From positions 1-17,826 of the forward strand of contig JAUIEM010000198.1 of the NCBI GenBank assembly GCA_030428695.1: 17,826 bases of DNA, written 5' to 3'. The position numbers were made by a program, and so were the translations under genes. The DNA comes from a bacterium. GTDB lineage: Bacteria; Planctomycetota; J058; JAJDCP01. Shown piece after piece: positions 1 through 7,563 of the stretch. A model generated the notes under the pieces. The model saw only the letters and a program-made list of their open reading frames with translations. It was not told the origin of the DNA and did not search any database. Position 1 is the stretch's first letter. Each line of letters begins with the position of its first letter.

Positions 1-884
1 AGCGTTGGCCGACCCCGGCCGACCTCGCCGCGGCCACCCCTGCGGAGGTCATCCGGGCCTGGGGGAAGTTGGGCTATCCCCGGCGGGCGCTGCGTCTGCA
101 CGCCGCTGCGAACGCGCTCGTCGAGCGACACGACGGTCACGTTCCCGATGACCTCGACGCCCTGCTCGCGCTCCCCGGGATCGGCGACTACACCGCAGGG
201 GCGATCCTCGCCTTCGCCTATCAGCGACCCGCCCTGGCCTTGGACACCAACGTCCGCCGGGTGCTGGCCCGCCTGCTCGACGGCCAGGAGCTGCCGCCCG
301 CCCACGTGACCCGTGCCGAGCGGACCCGGGCCGAGGGCCTGCTCCCCGACGACGAGGCCACCGCCGCGACCTGGTCGATCGCGCTGATGGAGCTCGGGGC
401 GCTGGTCTGCGGGAAGTCCCCGCGCTGCCTGCTGTGCCCCTGGCGCGCGCACTGCCGCGCCGCCGCGACCGGCCGCCAGGCCGAGCTGCCCGCCCTGCCG
501 AAGCGGCGCGCGAGCGTCCAGGTCACCCACGCCGCCGCCCTGGTCGAGCGTGGCGGCCGCCTGCTGCTGTGCCAGCGCCCGGCCGGCGGCCGCATGGCCC
601 GCATGTGGGAGCTGCCCGGCCGCGACGTCAGCGGTCCGCCGGGCGAGGAGCTGCGCGCCCGGCTGGCCGCGGAGCTCGGCGTGAAGCTCGCCCTCGAGGA
701 GCCCGCGCGGTGGCGCTGCAGCCACGGCATCACCCACCACGCGATCAGCGTCCACGGCTTCCGGGGCAGGTTGCAGGGCGGACGCGTGCAGGCGCCCCTG
801 CGCTGGGTGACGCCGGCCGAGCTCGAGAAGCTCGCGCTGACGGGGATCGCGCGGAAGCTGCTGGAGCTGTGGCGGGGGGCGTAG
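1..884 (+). CDS. mutY: A/G-specific adenine DNA glycosylase MutY, 3' portion (5' end outside window)
   Basis: The frame is open from base 3 and gives 293 residues to TAG at 882-884. MutY removes adenine mispaired with 8-oxoguanine in base excision repair. Visible parts: the end of the six-helix half (LGYPRRALRLH), the helix-hairpin-helix LPGIGDYTAGAI, the catalytic Asp in ALDTNVRRV (codon 243-245), four Fe-S cysteines (codons 408, 426, 435, 453), and a C-terminal NUDIX-like 8-oxoG recognition domain (LLLCQRPAGG, MWELPGRD, then SHGITHH where the family has its FSH-type loop). The N-terminal ~60 residues, including the catalytic Glu, lie upstream of the window. The first two cluster cysteines are separated by 5 residues rather than the usual 6. 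The GKLGYPRRALRLH stretch resembles actinobacterial MutY. TTG at 69 is not the real start, because homologous sequence continues upstream of it. Confidence 0.95.
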   Translation, partial: RWPTPADLAAATPAEVIRAWGKLGYPRRALRLHAAANALVERHDGHVPDDLDALLALPGIGDYTAGAILAFAYQRPALALDTNVRRVLARLLDGQELPPAHVTRAERTRAEGLLPDDEATAATWSIALMELGALVCGKSPRCLLCPWRAHCRAAATGRQAELPALPKRRASVQVTHAAALVERGGRLLLCQRPAGGRMARMWELPGRDVSGPPGEELRARLAAELGVKLALEEPARWRCSHGITHHAISVHGFRGRLQGGRVQAPLRWVTPAELEKLALTGIARKLLELWRGA

Positions 885-912
885 CTTCCCGGCCGACGCT
901 GGCTGCGCCCGA

Positions 913-941
913 TTGTTGATCGCTGCAACCGTGCTTATAAT
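913..941 (+). promoter_or_regulatory. sigma70-type promoter of the 977-2446 gene
   Basis: A -35 TTGTTG (913-918), a 17-bp spacer and a perfect -10 TATAAT (936-941) lie just after mutY. Transcription would start near 948, leaving a leader of about 29 nt before ATG 977. This is the closest match to the consensus in the window. Confidence 0.75.
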
Positions 942-964
942 CGAGGCGGGTGACACCGTCCTAC

Positions 965-970
965 AGGAAA
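965..970 (+). promoter_or_regulatory. ribosome binding site that sets the start at 977
   Basis: AGGAAA lies 6 nt before ATG 977. An in-frame GTG at 950 sits almost on the predicted transcription start (~948) and could have no leader or RBS, so ATG 977 is chosen. Confidence 0.7.
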
Positions 971-976
971 CAGCCG

Positions 977-2446
977 ATGCCTGACGACTTCGAGATCGAT
1001 CCGGGCAACACGTACACTCTCGAGCTCGCCTACCCGGAGATCCCCGCCGGTCCCACCCTCGTCGCCATCTCGCTCCGCGCCAAGCTCGCCAAGACCGGTC
1101 CGCGGGGTCTGAAGAACTGGCAGGATGGGGACGAGCGCCTGAGCCTGTCCGAGACCGAGATCAAGCGCTCCCGGAACCTCGCGGGGGGCTGGTCGAAGAA
1201 GATCGCCAACAAGCTGGTCACCGCCAAGACGGAGGGCCGGCTCTCCGCGCCCAGGGGCACCTTCAAGGACGGGCTGGGTTGGGAGCTCAAGCTCGAGCTC
1301 CTCGAGGTCGCCGTCAAAGGCGGGCTCGGCGACATCACGCTGGCCAAAGCCCGCATCCGGGTGTTCGGCGACTTCGCGCGGGCGATCGGCTTGAAGGGCC
1401 TCTCCCTCAAAGGCGAGCTGACGATCGACTGGAAGATCAAGCTCTCCAGGGCCTTGCTCAAAGCGCTCAACGGGGGGGTCGTCGAGCTCGGCAGGACCTA
1501 CGCAACGAGACGGGCGATCGAGGACGCCCTCAAGAAGGCCGGCGACCCCACCAAGCAGCGCTTGCTGAAGCGTCTGTCGAGCCAGATCAAGAAGCTGTCG
1601 GGAGCGGTGACCGCCACGATGCGGAGGGTGAAGGCGAAGGTGGGCACGGCCGTCGCCCGGGTGCTCGCCTCCGACACGGCCCGGCTCGTGCTCCTCCGGC
1701 TCCTGCCGGGCGTCAACATCGTCACGACGGCGATCGACATCCACCAGTACGGCGGCTGGCTCATCGGCCACTTCGCGAAGGCCTTCCGGACCCGGAGCGT
1801 CAGCCGTGACCTCCCCGATCCGCGTCCCTTGACGGACAAGGAGAGGGCGGACCGCGCGAGGGAGCAGGACGCCAGAGCGCGCCAGGTGATGCAGGAGCGC
1901 TTCGACACCTGGCTGAAGGACAAGATCAAGAACGCGAAGACCCCCCTGCACAGGGATCTCTACGAGCGGGTCGGCTTCACGCCGCGGGACCGCTTCCTGT
2001 CGATGCCCGGTCCGCTGGACGAGCGGGTGCTCGTCCAGGCCCAGCGGCGGGTGGAGGAGAACGTCGAGAGGCTCTACAAGGAGCGGCAGAAGGTGCTCCG
2101 GACGCGGATGTGCATGACCGGCAAGGGGGTCGACCGCAAGTGTCTGGCGAACCCGAAGAAGCACCACGACGCCATCGCCCGCCGCCACGCCAAGCGCCTC
2201 GCGCGTGAGGCGAAGGCCCGCGCGGCAGCGCTGCGCGAACGGCAGAAGAAGCTGGACGCGGTCCGGGCGCGCGGGCAGAAGGACAAGAAAGAGGCGGTCT
2301 ACTTCCTGGTCGCCCGCGCCGGGAAGACCGAGTGGTCGTTCGACACCTATCTCGAGCTGCTGCGCCTGCAGCCGGAGCGGTTCCGCGATCTGAAGGTCGA
2401 GATCTTCATGGTGCGATCGCAGAACGGACAGCTCACGCGCCTGTAG
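977..2446 (+). CDS. unrecognised basic 489-aa protein with a beta-rich N-terminus and a central hydrophobic segment
   Basis: I do not recognise a family. Starting at ATG 977, the first ~160 residues alternate hydrophobic and charged residues like beta strands (around 105-156, e.g. LSLKGELTIDWKIKL). Residues 170-225 are basic and helical. Residues 228-270 contain a Gly/Pro-bearing hydrophobic stretch (LVLLRLLPGVNIVTTAIDI) that could enter a membrane. Residues 283-440 are highly charged and helical, with a Cys pair at 379 and 389. A compact alpha/beta tail follows (VYFLVARAGKTEWSFDTYLELL). There is no signal peptide. The gene has its own strong promoter and converges on hemB with only 19 nt between stops. 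The layout of beta domain, hydrophobic helix and charged tail is compatible with a secreted effector or membrane-active protein, but this is inference only. The antisense frame has no such support. Confidence 0.75.
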   Translation: MPDDFEIDPGNTYTLELAYPEIPAGPTLVAISLRAKLAKTGPRGLKNWQDGDERLSLSETEIKRSRNLAGGWSKKIANKLVTAKTEGRLSAPRGTFKDGLGWELKLELLEVAVKGGLGDITLAKARIRVFGDFARAIGLKGLSLKGELTIDWKIKLSRALLKALNGGVVELGRTYATRRAIEDALKKAGDPTKQRLLKRLSSQIKKLSGAVTATMRRVKAKVGTAVARVLASDTARLVLLRLLPGVNIVTTAIDIHQYGGWLIGHFAKAFRTRSVSRDLPDPRPLTDKERADRAREQDARARQVMQERFDTWLKDKIKNAKTPLHRDLYERVGFTPRDRFLSMPGPLDERVLVQAQRRVEENVERLYKERQKVLRTRMCMTGKGVDRKCLANPKKHHDAIARRHAKRLAREAKARAAALRERQKKLDAVRARGQKDKKEAVYFLVARAGKTEWSFDTYLELLRLQPERFRDLKVEIFMVRSQNGQLTRL

Positions 2447-2465
2447 GTAGGCCGCGGAGGCAGAG

Positions 2466-3440
2466 CTACCCCGCCCGCAGCCACTGCGCGACCAGCGGCG
2501 CGTGGTAGGTCAGGATCAGGTCCGCCCCCGCCCGCTTGATGCTGTGCAGCACCTCGAACACCCCGCGCCGGCGGTCGATCAGCCCCTGCGCGGCGCCCAT
2601 CTCGAGCAGGGCGTATTCGCCGCTGACGTTGTAGGCGGCGACCGGGACGGAGGTCGCCTGCTTGACCGCGCGGATCACGTCGAGGTAGGCGAGGGCCGGC
2701 TTGACCATCACGATGTCGGCTCCCTCTTCGAGGTCGGCGGCGACTTCCTTCAGGGCCTCGCGCACGTTGCAGGGGTCCATCTGGTAGCTGCTGCGGTCGC
2801 CGAACTGCGGGGCGGAGCCGGCGGCGTCGCGGAAGGGCCCGTAGAAGGCGCTGCTGTACTTGGCCGCGTAGGACATGATCGGGATGGTGGAGTGCCCGGC
2901 GCCGTCGAGCCCGCTCCGGATCGCGCCGATGCGGCCATCCATCATGTCCGAGGGCGCGATCAGACCGGCGCCGGCCTCGACCTGGCTGACGGCGGTCCGC
3001 ACGAGCAGCTCCAGGCTGGGGTCGTTGAGCACCTCGCCGTCCGCGACCCGGCCGCAGTGACCGTGGGAAGTGTACTCACACAGGCAGACGTCGCCGATCA
3101 GCAGGAGCGGCAGGCCGTCCTCCCGCAGGGCGCGCAGGGCCTGCTGGACGATGCCGTCCGGGGCGTAGGCCTGGCTGCCTTCGGGGTCCTTGCTGCGCGG
3201 GATGCCGAACAGCATCACGGCCCGCACGCCGAGGCTCGCCGCGCGCGCCGCTTCCTCGCGCAGGGAGTCGAGGGAGTGGCGGAACTGGCCGGGCAGCGTC
3301 GCGATCTCCTCGGGGGCGGTGCGTCCCTCCTCGACGAACAGCGGGTAGATCAGGTCCTCGACGTCGAGCCGGGTCTCGCGGACCAGGTCGCGCAGCCGGG
3401 GGTCGTGGCGCAGGCGGCGGGGGCGGTGGGTCGGAAACAT
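2466..3440 (-). CDS. hemB: delta-aminolevulinic acid dehydratase (porphobilinogen synthase) HemB
   Basis: This enzyme condenses two 5-aminolevulinate molecules into porphobilinogen, a cytosolic step of heme and other tetrapyrrole synthesis. The product is 324 aa, the usual length. It has the zinc-site cysteines of the metal-dependent class (C119, C121, C129 in [13 protein letters not shown]), the [14 protein letters not shown] block (162-175), and both active-site lysines: K194 in [14 protein letters not shown] and the Schiff-base K247 in [12 protein letters not shown]. The ATG start is preceded by GAGAGGTGAG. It begins 7 nt after the stop of the receiver gene and is the last gene of the operon hemL, kinase, receiver, hemB. 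Confidence 0.98.
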   Translation of the reverse strand: MFPTHRPRRLRHDPRLRDLVRETRLDVEDLIYPLFVEEGRTAPEEIATLPGQFRHSLDSLREEAARAASLGVRAVMLFGIPRSKDPEGSQAYAPDGIVQQALRALREDGLPLLLIGDVCLCEYTSHGHCGRVADGEVLNDPSLELLVRTAVSQVEAGAGLIAPSDMMDGRIGAIRSGLDGAGHSTIPIMSYAAKYSSAFYGPFRDAAGSAPQFGDRSSYQMDPCNVREALKEVAADLEEGADIVMVKPALAYLDVIRAVKQATSVPVAAYNVSGEYALLEMGAAQGLIDRRRGVFEVLHSIKRAGADLILTYHAPLVAQWLRAG

Positions 3441-3447
3441 CGGCAGC

Positions 3448-3822
3448 TCACCTCTCGGCCCGGGCCCGGCGCAAGAGCGCCTGGACGCGAGCGATCATCT
3501 CGGAGACATCGAAGGGTTTGGGCAGGTAGTCGTCGGCGCCGAGGTCGAGGGCCTGGACCTTGCTCGGCACGTCGCCGCGGGCCGTCAGCATCATCACCCG
3601 CGTGCCGACGCCCTGGTGGCGCAGCTCCCGCAGGATCTCCAGCCCGCTCCGGCGCGGCATCGCGATGTCGAGGAGGATGAGGTCCGCGTCCTCGGCCAGG
3701 GCCTTCGCGAGCCCCTCCTCCCCGTCGCGGACCCAGTCGACGGCGACGCCGCAGGCCTCGAGGTTCAGCCGCACCATCGTGCCGATCAGCTCCTCGTCCT
3801 CGATCAGCAGGACCCGCGTCAT
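3448..3822 (-). CDS. stand-alone response-regulator receiver domain (no output domain)
   Basis: The 124-aa protein is a complete CheY/OmpR-type receiver: acidic pair E8/D9, phosphoacceptor D52 in [10 protein letters not shown]80 in MMLTARGD, K102 in LPKPFD. The sequence around [10 protein letters not shown] and the closing [13 protein letters not shown] match the receiver and linker start of OmpR-family regulators, but the frame stops where the winged-helix DNA-binding domain would begin. Its ATG overlaps the kinase stop by one base (TGATG), so it is surely the kinase's partner, and hemB starts 7 nt after its stop. Without a DNA-binding domain it presumably acts by protein contact, as a phosphorelay intermediate or as a phosphate sink. 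That role is inference. Confidence 0.93.
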   Translation of the reverse strand: MTRVLLIEDEELIGTMVRLNLEACGVAVDWVRDGEEGLAKALAEDADLILLDIAMPRRSGLEILRELRHQGVGTRVMMLTARGDVPSKVQALDLGADDYLPKPFDVSEMIARVQALLRRARAER

Positions 3823-4943
3823 CAGGCGGCCTCCAGCTCGAGGGCGAAGCAGCTGCCGCGGCCGGGACCGGGACTGGAGGCCTGTAGCTCGCCCCCCATG
3901 CGGCGCGCCAGGGAGCGGGCGATGTGCAGCCCCAGGCCCGTGCCGTGGCGGACGCCGTGCTCGCTGGGCAGCGCGCGGCGGAAGGGCACGAACAGCTCCT
4001 CGCGGAGGGCGGGCTCGAAGCCGACGCCGTCGTCGCGCACCGCGATGCGCACCTTCCCCTCTGGAGCGCTGACCGCGAGCTCGATGTGCGCGCCGCCGTA
4101 CTTCACGGCGTTGTCGGTCAGGTTGTCGAGCACCGTCTGCAAGGCGGAGCGGTCGGCCTGCACGGCGAGCTCCGGCGGACCCTCCCAGGCGAGGGCGAGG
4201 TCGACATCCGCGCGGCCGCCGAGGAGCTGCCGACGGTGGCGGAGGAAGGCGGCGAGGAACTCCTCGAGCGCGATCTTCTCCCGATGCACGGCGTGTTGCT
4301 CGGCCTTGAGACTGCCCGACAGGAGGATGTTCCGGACCATGTGCTCGAGCCGCTCGGCCTCCTTGAGGCCCATGCCGAGCAGACGCTCGCGCTGGTCTTC
4401 GGGAACGAGTCCGGCGGACAGGGTCTGCAGCAGCGACTTCACCCCCGCCAGCGGCGTCTTCATCTCGTGGGTGACCGCCTGCACGAACGCTTCCATGCGC
4501 AGGTTCTGGGCACGCTCCTGGCGGACCATGCGGTGCAGCATGAAGGTGCAGATGCCGAGCAGCACGAACAACAGCCCCGACTCGCCGATCAACATCAGGC
4601 GCCGCCGGGCGCCGCGCGCGGCGACCTCCGCCAGCGCCTCCGCGGTCGGAGCCACCGCGAACCCGGGGTGCCCCGGCGCGGTCACGAAGCCCAGGGAGCC
4701 TGCCTCGGCGGCGGGCACGATCGCGAGGGAAGCGACGCCGGGGACCGGGCCTGGGCAGGGGGCGTCGCCGCCCTCGCCGAGGCGCAGCGCCTCGAGCCGG
4801 GCGGACGACACGAGCGCCGCGCGCCACGAACGGCGCTCGATCTCGACCATCTGCGAGAAATAGACCATCCACCAGCTGCCGAGGGCGACCAGGGTCAGGA
4901 CCGTGAAGCCGAACAGCAGGTGATAGCCCCGCCCGCGGCTCAA
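3822..4943 (-). CDS. membrane sensor histidine kinase
   Basis: The 373-aa kinase has TM1 at about 7-28, an extracytoplasmic region of ~85 residues (30-114), TM2 at about 115-137, then HisKA with the phosphorylated H159 (VTHEMKTPLAGVKSL) and a HATPase_c domain: N box LDNLTDNAVKYGG (272-284), G1 DDGVGF (304-309), F box FVPFRR, G2 GTGLGLHIARSL (334-345). All catalytic motifs are intact. The sensor region matches no domain I recognise. The start is TTG, and its bases overlap the hemL stop (TTGA). The next in-frame Met lies inside TM1, so TTG is needed for a proper membrane anchor. It forms a pair with the receiver that follows. Its position between hemL and hemB suggests a link to tetrapyrrole supply or to a cue related to it. 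Confidence 0.93.
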   Translation of the reverse strand: MSRGRGYHLLFGFTVLTLVALGSWWMVYFSQMVEIERRSWRAALVSSARLEALRLGEGGDAPCPGPVPGVASLAIVPAAEAGSLGFVTAPGHPGFAVAPTAEALAEVAARGARRRLMLIGESGLLFVLLGICTFMLHRMVRQERAQNLRMEAFVQAVTHEMKTPLAGVKSLLQTLSAGLVPEDQRERLLGMGLKEAERLEHMVRNILLSGSLKAEQHAVHREKIALEEFLAAFLRHRRQLLGGRADVDLALAWEGPPELAVQADRSALQTVLDNLTDNAVKYGGAHIELAVSAPEGKVRIAVRDDGVGFEPALREELFVPFRRALPSEHGVRHGTGLGLHIARSLARRMGGELQASSPGPGRGSCFALELEAA

Positions 4944-6205
4944 GACGCGAGCACCGCCGCCCGCAGGGCGTCGGCGAGCTGCCCCACCGTCGTCTCATCG
5001 TGGGCGGTCGACAGGAACAGCACCTCGTAGGCCGAGGGCGGCAGGTAGATGCCCTGGTCGAGCAGCCGCCGATGCAGCGGGGTGAAGCGCTCGACCGCCT
5101 GCGGAGCGATCGCCTCCGCGCTGCGCGGCGGCGCGCCGTCGGCGAGGTACAGCCACACGATCGAGCCTTTGCGGCGCAGGTTGACGACCCCGTGCAGGCG
5201 CTGCTCGAGCAGCTGCCCGAGCTCTTCGAGGCGGGTGTAGGCCGCGCCGTCCCGGAGCTGGTCGAGCGTCGCGATGCCCGCGCTGAGCGAGACGGGGTTG
5301 CCGGACAGGGTGCCGGCCTGGTACACGCCGCCGGTCGGGGCGAGCTGCTCCATGATCGCGGCCGGGCCCGCGATCGCACCGACCGGCAGGCCGCCGCCGA
5401 CGATCTTGCCGAGGGTGACCAGCTCGCAGGGGATGCCGAGGCTGTCGCCGTAGCCGCCGTAGCCGAGGCGGAAGCCGGAGATCACCTCGTCGAAGATCAG
5501 GACGGCGCCGTGGGCGCTGCACAGCTCCCGCAGCTTCTCCAGCCACTCCGTGCGCTGCACCAGCAGCCCGTTGTTGGCCGGCAGCGGCTCGACGATCGCC
5601 GCCGCCAGCTGCGGGCCATGCTGGGCGAAGACCTGCTCGAGGAGCGCTTCGTCGTCGAAGGGGCAGACCAGCGTCTCGCCGGCGATGCTCGGAGGCACCC
5701 CGAGGCTCGATGAGGTGCCGAAGGTCGCCAGACCGCTGCCCGCCTTGACGAGCAGGCTGTCGCTGTGGCCGTGGTAGCCGCCGCTGAACTTGAGGACGCG
5801 CGGCCGGCCGGTCACGCCGCGGGCGAGGCGCAGGGCGGTCATCACCGCCTCGGTCCCGGAGCTGACGAAGCGCACCCGGTCCTTGTCGGGGAAGGCCGCG
5901 AGGATCCGCTCGGCGAGCTCGATCTCCGCCTCGCAACAGGCTCCGTAGCTCAGCCCCCGGGAGACCGCCGCGCCGACCGCCTCGAGCACGGCCGGGTGGG
6001 CGTGGCCGAGGATCAGCGGTCCCCAGGAGTTGCAGAAGTCGAGGTAGGAGTTGCCGTCGACGTCCTCGAAGCGCGCGCCGGAAGCCTTGCGGTAGAAGAT
6101 CGGGTGCCCGCCGACGCTGCGGAAGGCGCGCACCGGGCTCGAGACCCCGCCCGGCATCGCCTTGCAGGCGCGGGCGTAGAGTCGCTCGGAAGTGGTTCGC
6201 TGCAT
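4940..6205 (-). CDS. hemL: glutamate-1-semialdehyde 2,1-aminomutase HemL
   Basis: This PLP enzyme converts glutamate-1-semialdehyde to 5-aminolevulinate, the last step of the C5 route, and so supplies the substrate of HemB from the same operon. The product is 421 aa, typical for the family. It shows MPGGVSSPVRAF near the N-terminus, SWGPLILGHAHP (60-71), SSGTEAVMTALRLAR (115-129), FSGGYHGHSDSLLVKAG (140-156), the PLP-ring Asp in IFDEVISGFR (237-246), and the Schiff-base lysine K267 in LVTLGKIVGGGLPVG. The start is ATG 6205 with AGGAGG six bases upstream. The frame stays open upstream to about 6517, but that part has no homologous character. A 104-nt gap separates it from the phospholipase-D gene upstream, so a promoter there is likely. 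The only -10 candidate (TACCAT, 6279-6274) has a weak -35. Confidence 0.98.
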   Translation of the reverse strand: MQRTTSERLYARACKAMPGGVSSPVRAFRSVGGHPIFYRKASGARFEDVDGNSYLDFCNSWGPLILGHAHPAVLEAVGAAVSRGLSYGACCEAEIELAERILAAFPDKDRVRFVSSGTEAVMTALRLARGVTGRPRVLKFSGGYHGHSDSLLVKAGSGLATFGTSSSLGVPPSIAGETLVCPFDDEALLEQVFAQHGPQLAAAIVEPLPANNGLLVQRTEWLEKLRELCSAHGAVLIFDEVISGFRLGYGGYGDSLGIPCELVTLGKIVGGGLPVGAIAGPAAIMEQLAPTGGVYQAGTLSGNPVSLSAGIATLDQLRDGAAYTRLEELGQLLEQRLHGVVNLRRKGSIVWLYLADGAPPRSAEAIAPQAVERFTPLHRRLLDQGIYLPPSAYEVLFLSTAHDETTVGQLADALRAAVLAS

Positions 6206-6309
6206 CGGCTTCCTCCTGAGAGGTGCCGCGGTCGCCCAGCACCTCGCGTTCCTCCACCCCGGTCCCGGGGAGCATGGTACTGCTTTGGCCAGGGCAGGGG
6301 AACCTTCGG

Positions 6310-7395
6310 CTAGTCGCCGTTGGCGGCCCAGATGGCGGCGTGGCGGGCGGCGTAGCGGTCGGGGAAGTCGGCCTGGCGCCGCGGGCTGAGCAGGAAGAGC
6401 ACCTCGTGGTTCTTCTCCCAGGCCGCCTTCGACCAGTTGGCCGAGCCGGTCGCGACGACGTCGTCGATCAGGGCGAACTTGTGGTGCAGCTGCCGGTCGC
6501 CGACCAGGCGCAGGCATCCCTGCTCCTGGAGCTGCTCGATCAGGGTGCGCAGACGCTCCGCGGTCTTGTCCCGACGGTACGACAGGTTCTCGGCCTGGAC
6601 ACGGTCGAGCAGCACCCGCACGTCGACGCCCTCGGCGGCGCGGGAGGCGACCAGCTCGAGGAGCTCGAGGTCGTTGCAGACGAAGAGGGCGAGGTGGATG
6701 CGCTCGCGCGCGAGGGTCAGGAGACCGAGCAGCTCGCGCCGGATCGCGGGATCCTCCTCACCGGGGGCCGTCATGCCGAGCAGCGCGCGGATGTCCTCGG
6801 CGTCGTCGCCGGCGAGCTTGCTCTTCTTGAAGCGCGGAGGCTCGGGGAAGGCCTCGCCGGAGGCCTCGACGAAGGCGCCTCGCAAGGGCTTGACCAGGTC
6901 GCCTTTGGCGTCCGCGAGCAGGATCAGGTCGTTCCACTTGCTCGTGCCGGCCAGATCCGACCAGTTCTTGCTGCCGGCGATGATCAGGCCGTCGTCGATC
7001 AGCATCAGCTTGATGTGCTGGCGCCCGTCGGGCGGACTGCAGCGGACGATCTTGCCGCCTTCCTCCAGCCCGCGCAGGATCACGGCCTCCGCATCCGCTT
7101 CGTCTGCGAGCAGCCGGTCGAGCTGCTCGGCGTCCAGCAGGATGCGCAGGTCGAAGTCGGGCTCGCCGGCTCGCCGCTCGAGCGCCGCGAGCAGGGCCGG
7201 GTCGGACAGGCTGTACGCCCACATCCAGAGGCTGCGCTCGGCCCCCTCGACCGCGGCGAGCACGCGCGCAGCGAGAGCTGTCGAGCCCTCCTCGTCGCCC
7301 GCGAAGCAGACCTCGAGCGCACACTTCTCCGGCGCGGTCGTGAACTGCTGGGCGGCGGCGCCGGCGAACAGGCAGAGCAGGATGGCCGGGCGCAT
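6310..7395 (-). CDS. exported phospholipase D superfamily protein with two HKD motifs
   Basis: The 361-aa protein starts at ATG 7395 behind GAGGAG and begins with a short signal peptide (MRPAILLCLFAGAAAQQ), so it should act outside the cytoplasm. It carries two phospholipase-D catalytic motifs: HIKLMLID followed by GSKNWSDLAG in the first half, and HHKFALID followed by GSANWSKAAWEKNHE in the second. Together these form one active site. PLD-family members of this size include secreted nucleases and phosphodiesterases as well as phospholipases, and the substrate cannot be told from the motifs. Two Cys soon after the signal peptide (KCALEVC) could form a disulfide. It diverges from an exported TPR gene, and hemL lies 104 nt downstream on the same strand. 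Confidence 0.9.
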   Translation of the reverse strand: MRPAILLCLFAGAAAQQFTTAPEKCALEVCFAGDEEGSTALAARVLAAVEGAERSLWMWAYSLSDPALLAALERRAGEPDFDLRILLDAEQLDRLLADEADAEAVILRGLEEGGKIVRCSPPDGRQHIKLMLIDDGLIIAGSKNWSDLAGTSKWNDLILLADAKGDLVKPLRGAFVEASGEAFPEPPRFKKSKLAGDDAEDIRALLGMTAPGEEDPAIRRELLGLLTLARERIHLALFVCNDLELLELVASRAAEGVDVRVLLDRVQAENLSYRRDKTAERLRTLIEQLQEQGCLRLVGDRQLHHKFALIDDVVATGSANWSKAAWEKNHEVLFLLSPRRQADFPDRYAARHAAIWAANGD

Positions 7396-7563
7396 GGAGG
7401 CTCCTCGCTTTACACAGTCTTCACAATGTAGCGCAAAGCCCCCTGCCCTGCACGCCCCGACAGTGTCCGCCGCATCGCGCCGGACACCGGGTCCCGGAAG
7501 CCCCGGTGCAGGCGCCTCGGCGTCTGGCACGCGGGCTGCTCTCTCCGGGCAGGAGGAACCCCG

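Noticed and set aside
950..976. GTG 950 as the start of the 489-aa protein
   Set aside because: It coincides with the predicted transcription start and has no RBS. ATG 977 has AGGAAA at good spacing.
935..2188. A minus-strand open frame opposite the 977-2446 gene
   Set aside because: Its sequence is typical antisense Leu/Arg/Glu/Val filler. The plus frame has a promoter, an RBS and balanced protein composition.
3448..5379. A 643-codon frame running from hemL antisequence through the kinase into the receiver
   Set aside because: Only its last 124 codons (the receiver) are real. The rest is an out-of-frame reading of hemL and the kinase. It is not a fusion.
6257..6279. CCCCGG-TC-CCGGGG palindrome with a TACCAT -10 as hemL promoter or PLD terminator
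   Set aside because: The palindrome has no U-tract on either side, and the matching -35 (TTCCCC) is poor, so neither role is supported enough to annotate.
6206..6517. N-terminal extension of HemL to an upstream start
   Set aside because: ATG 6205 has a strong AGGAGG and fits the family N-terminus. The extension overlaps the PLD gene and has no domain character.
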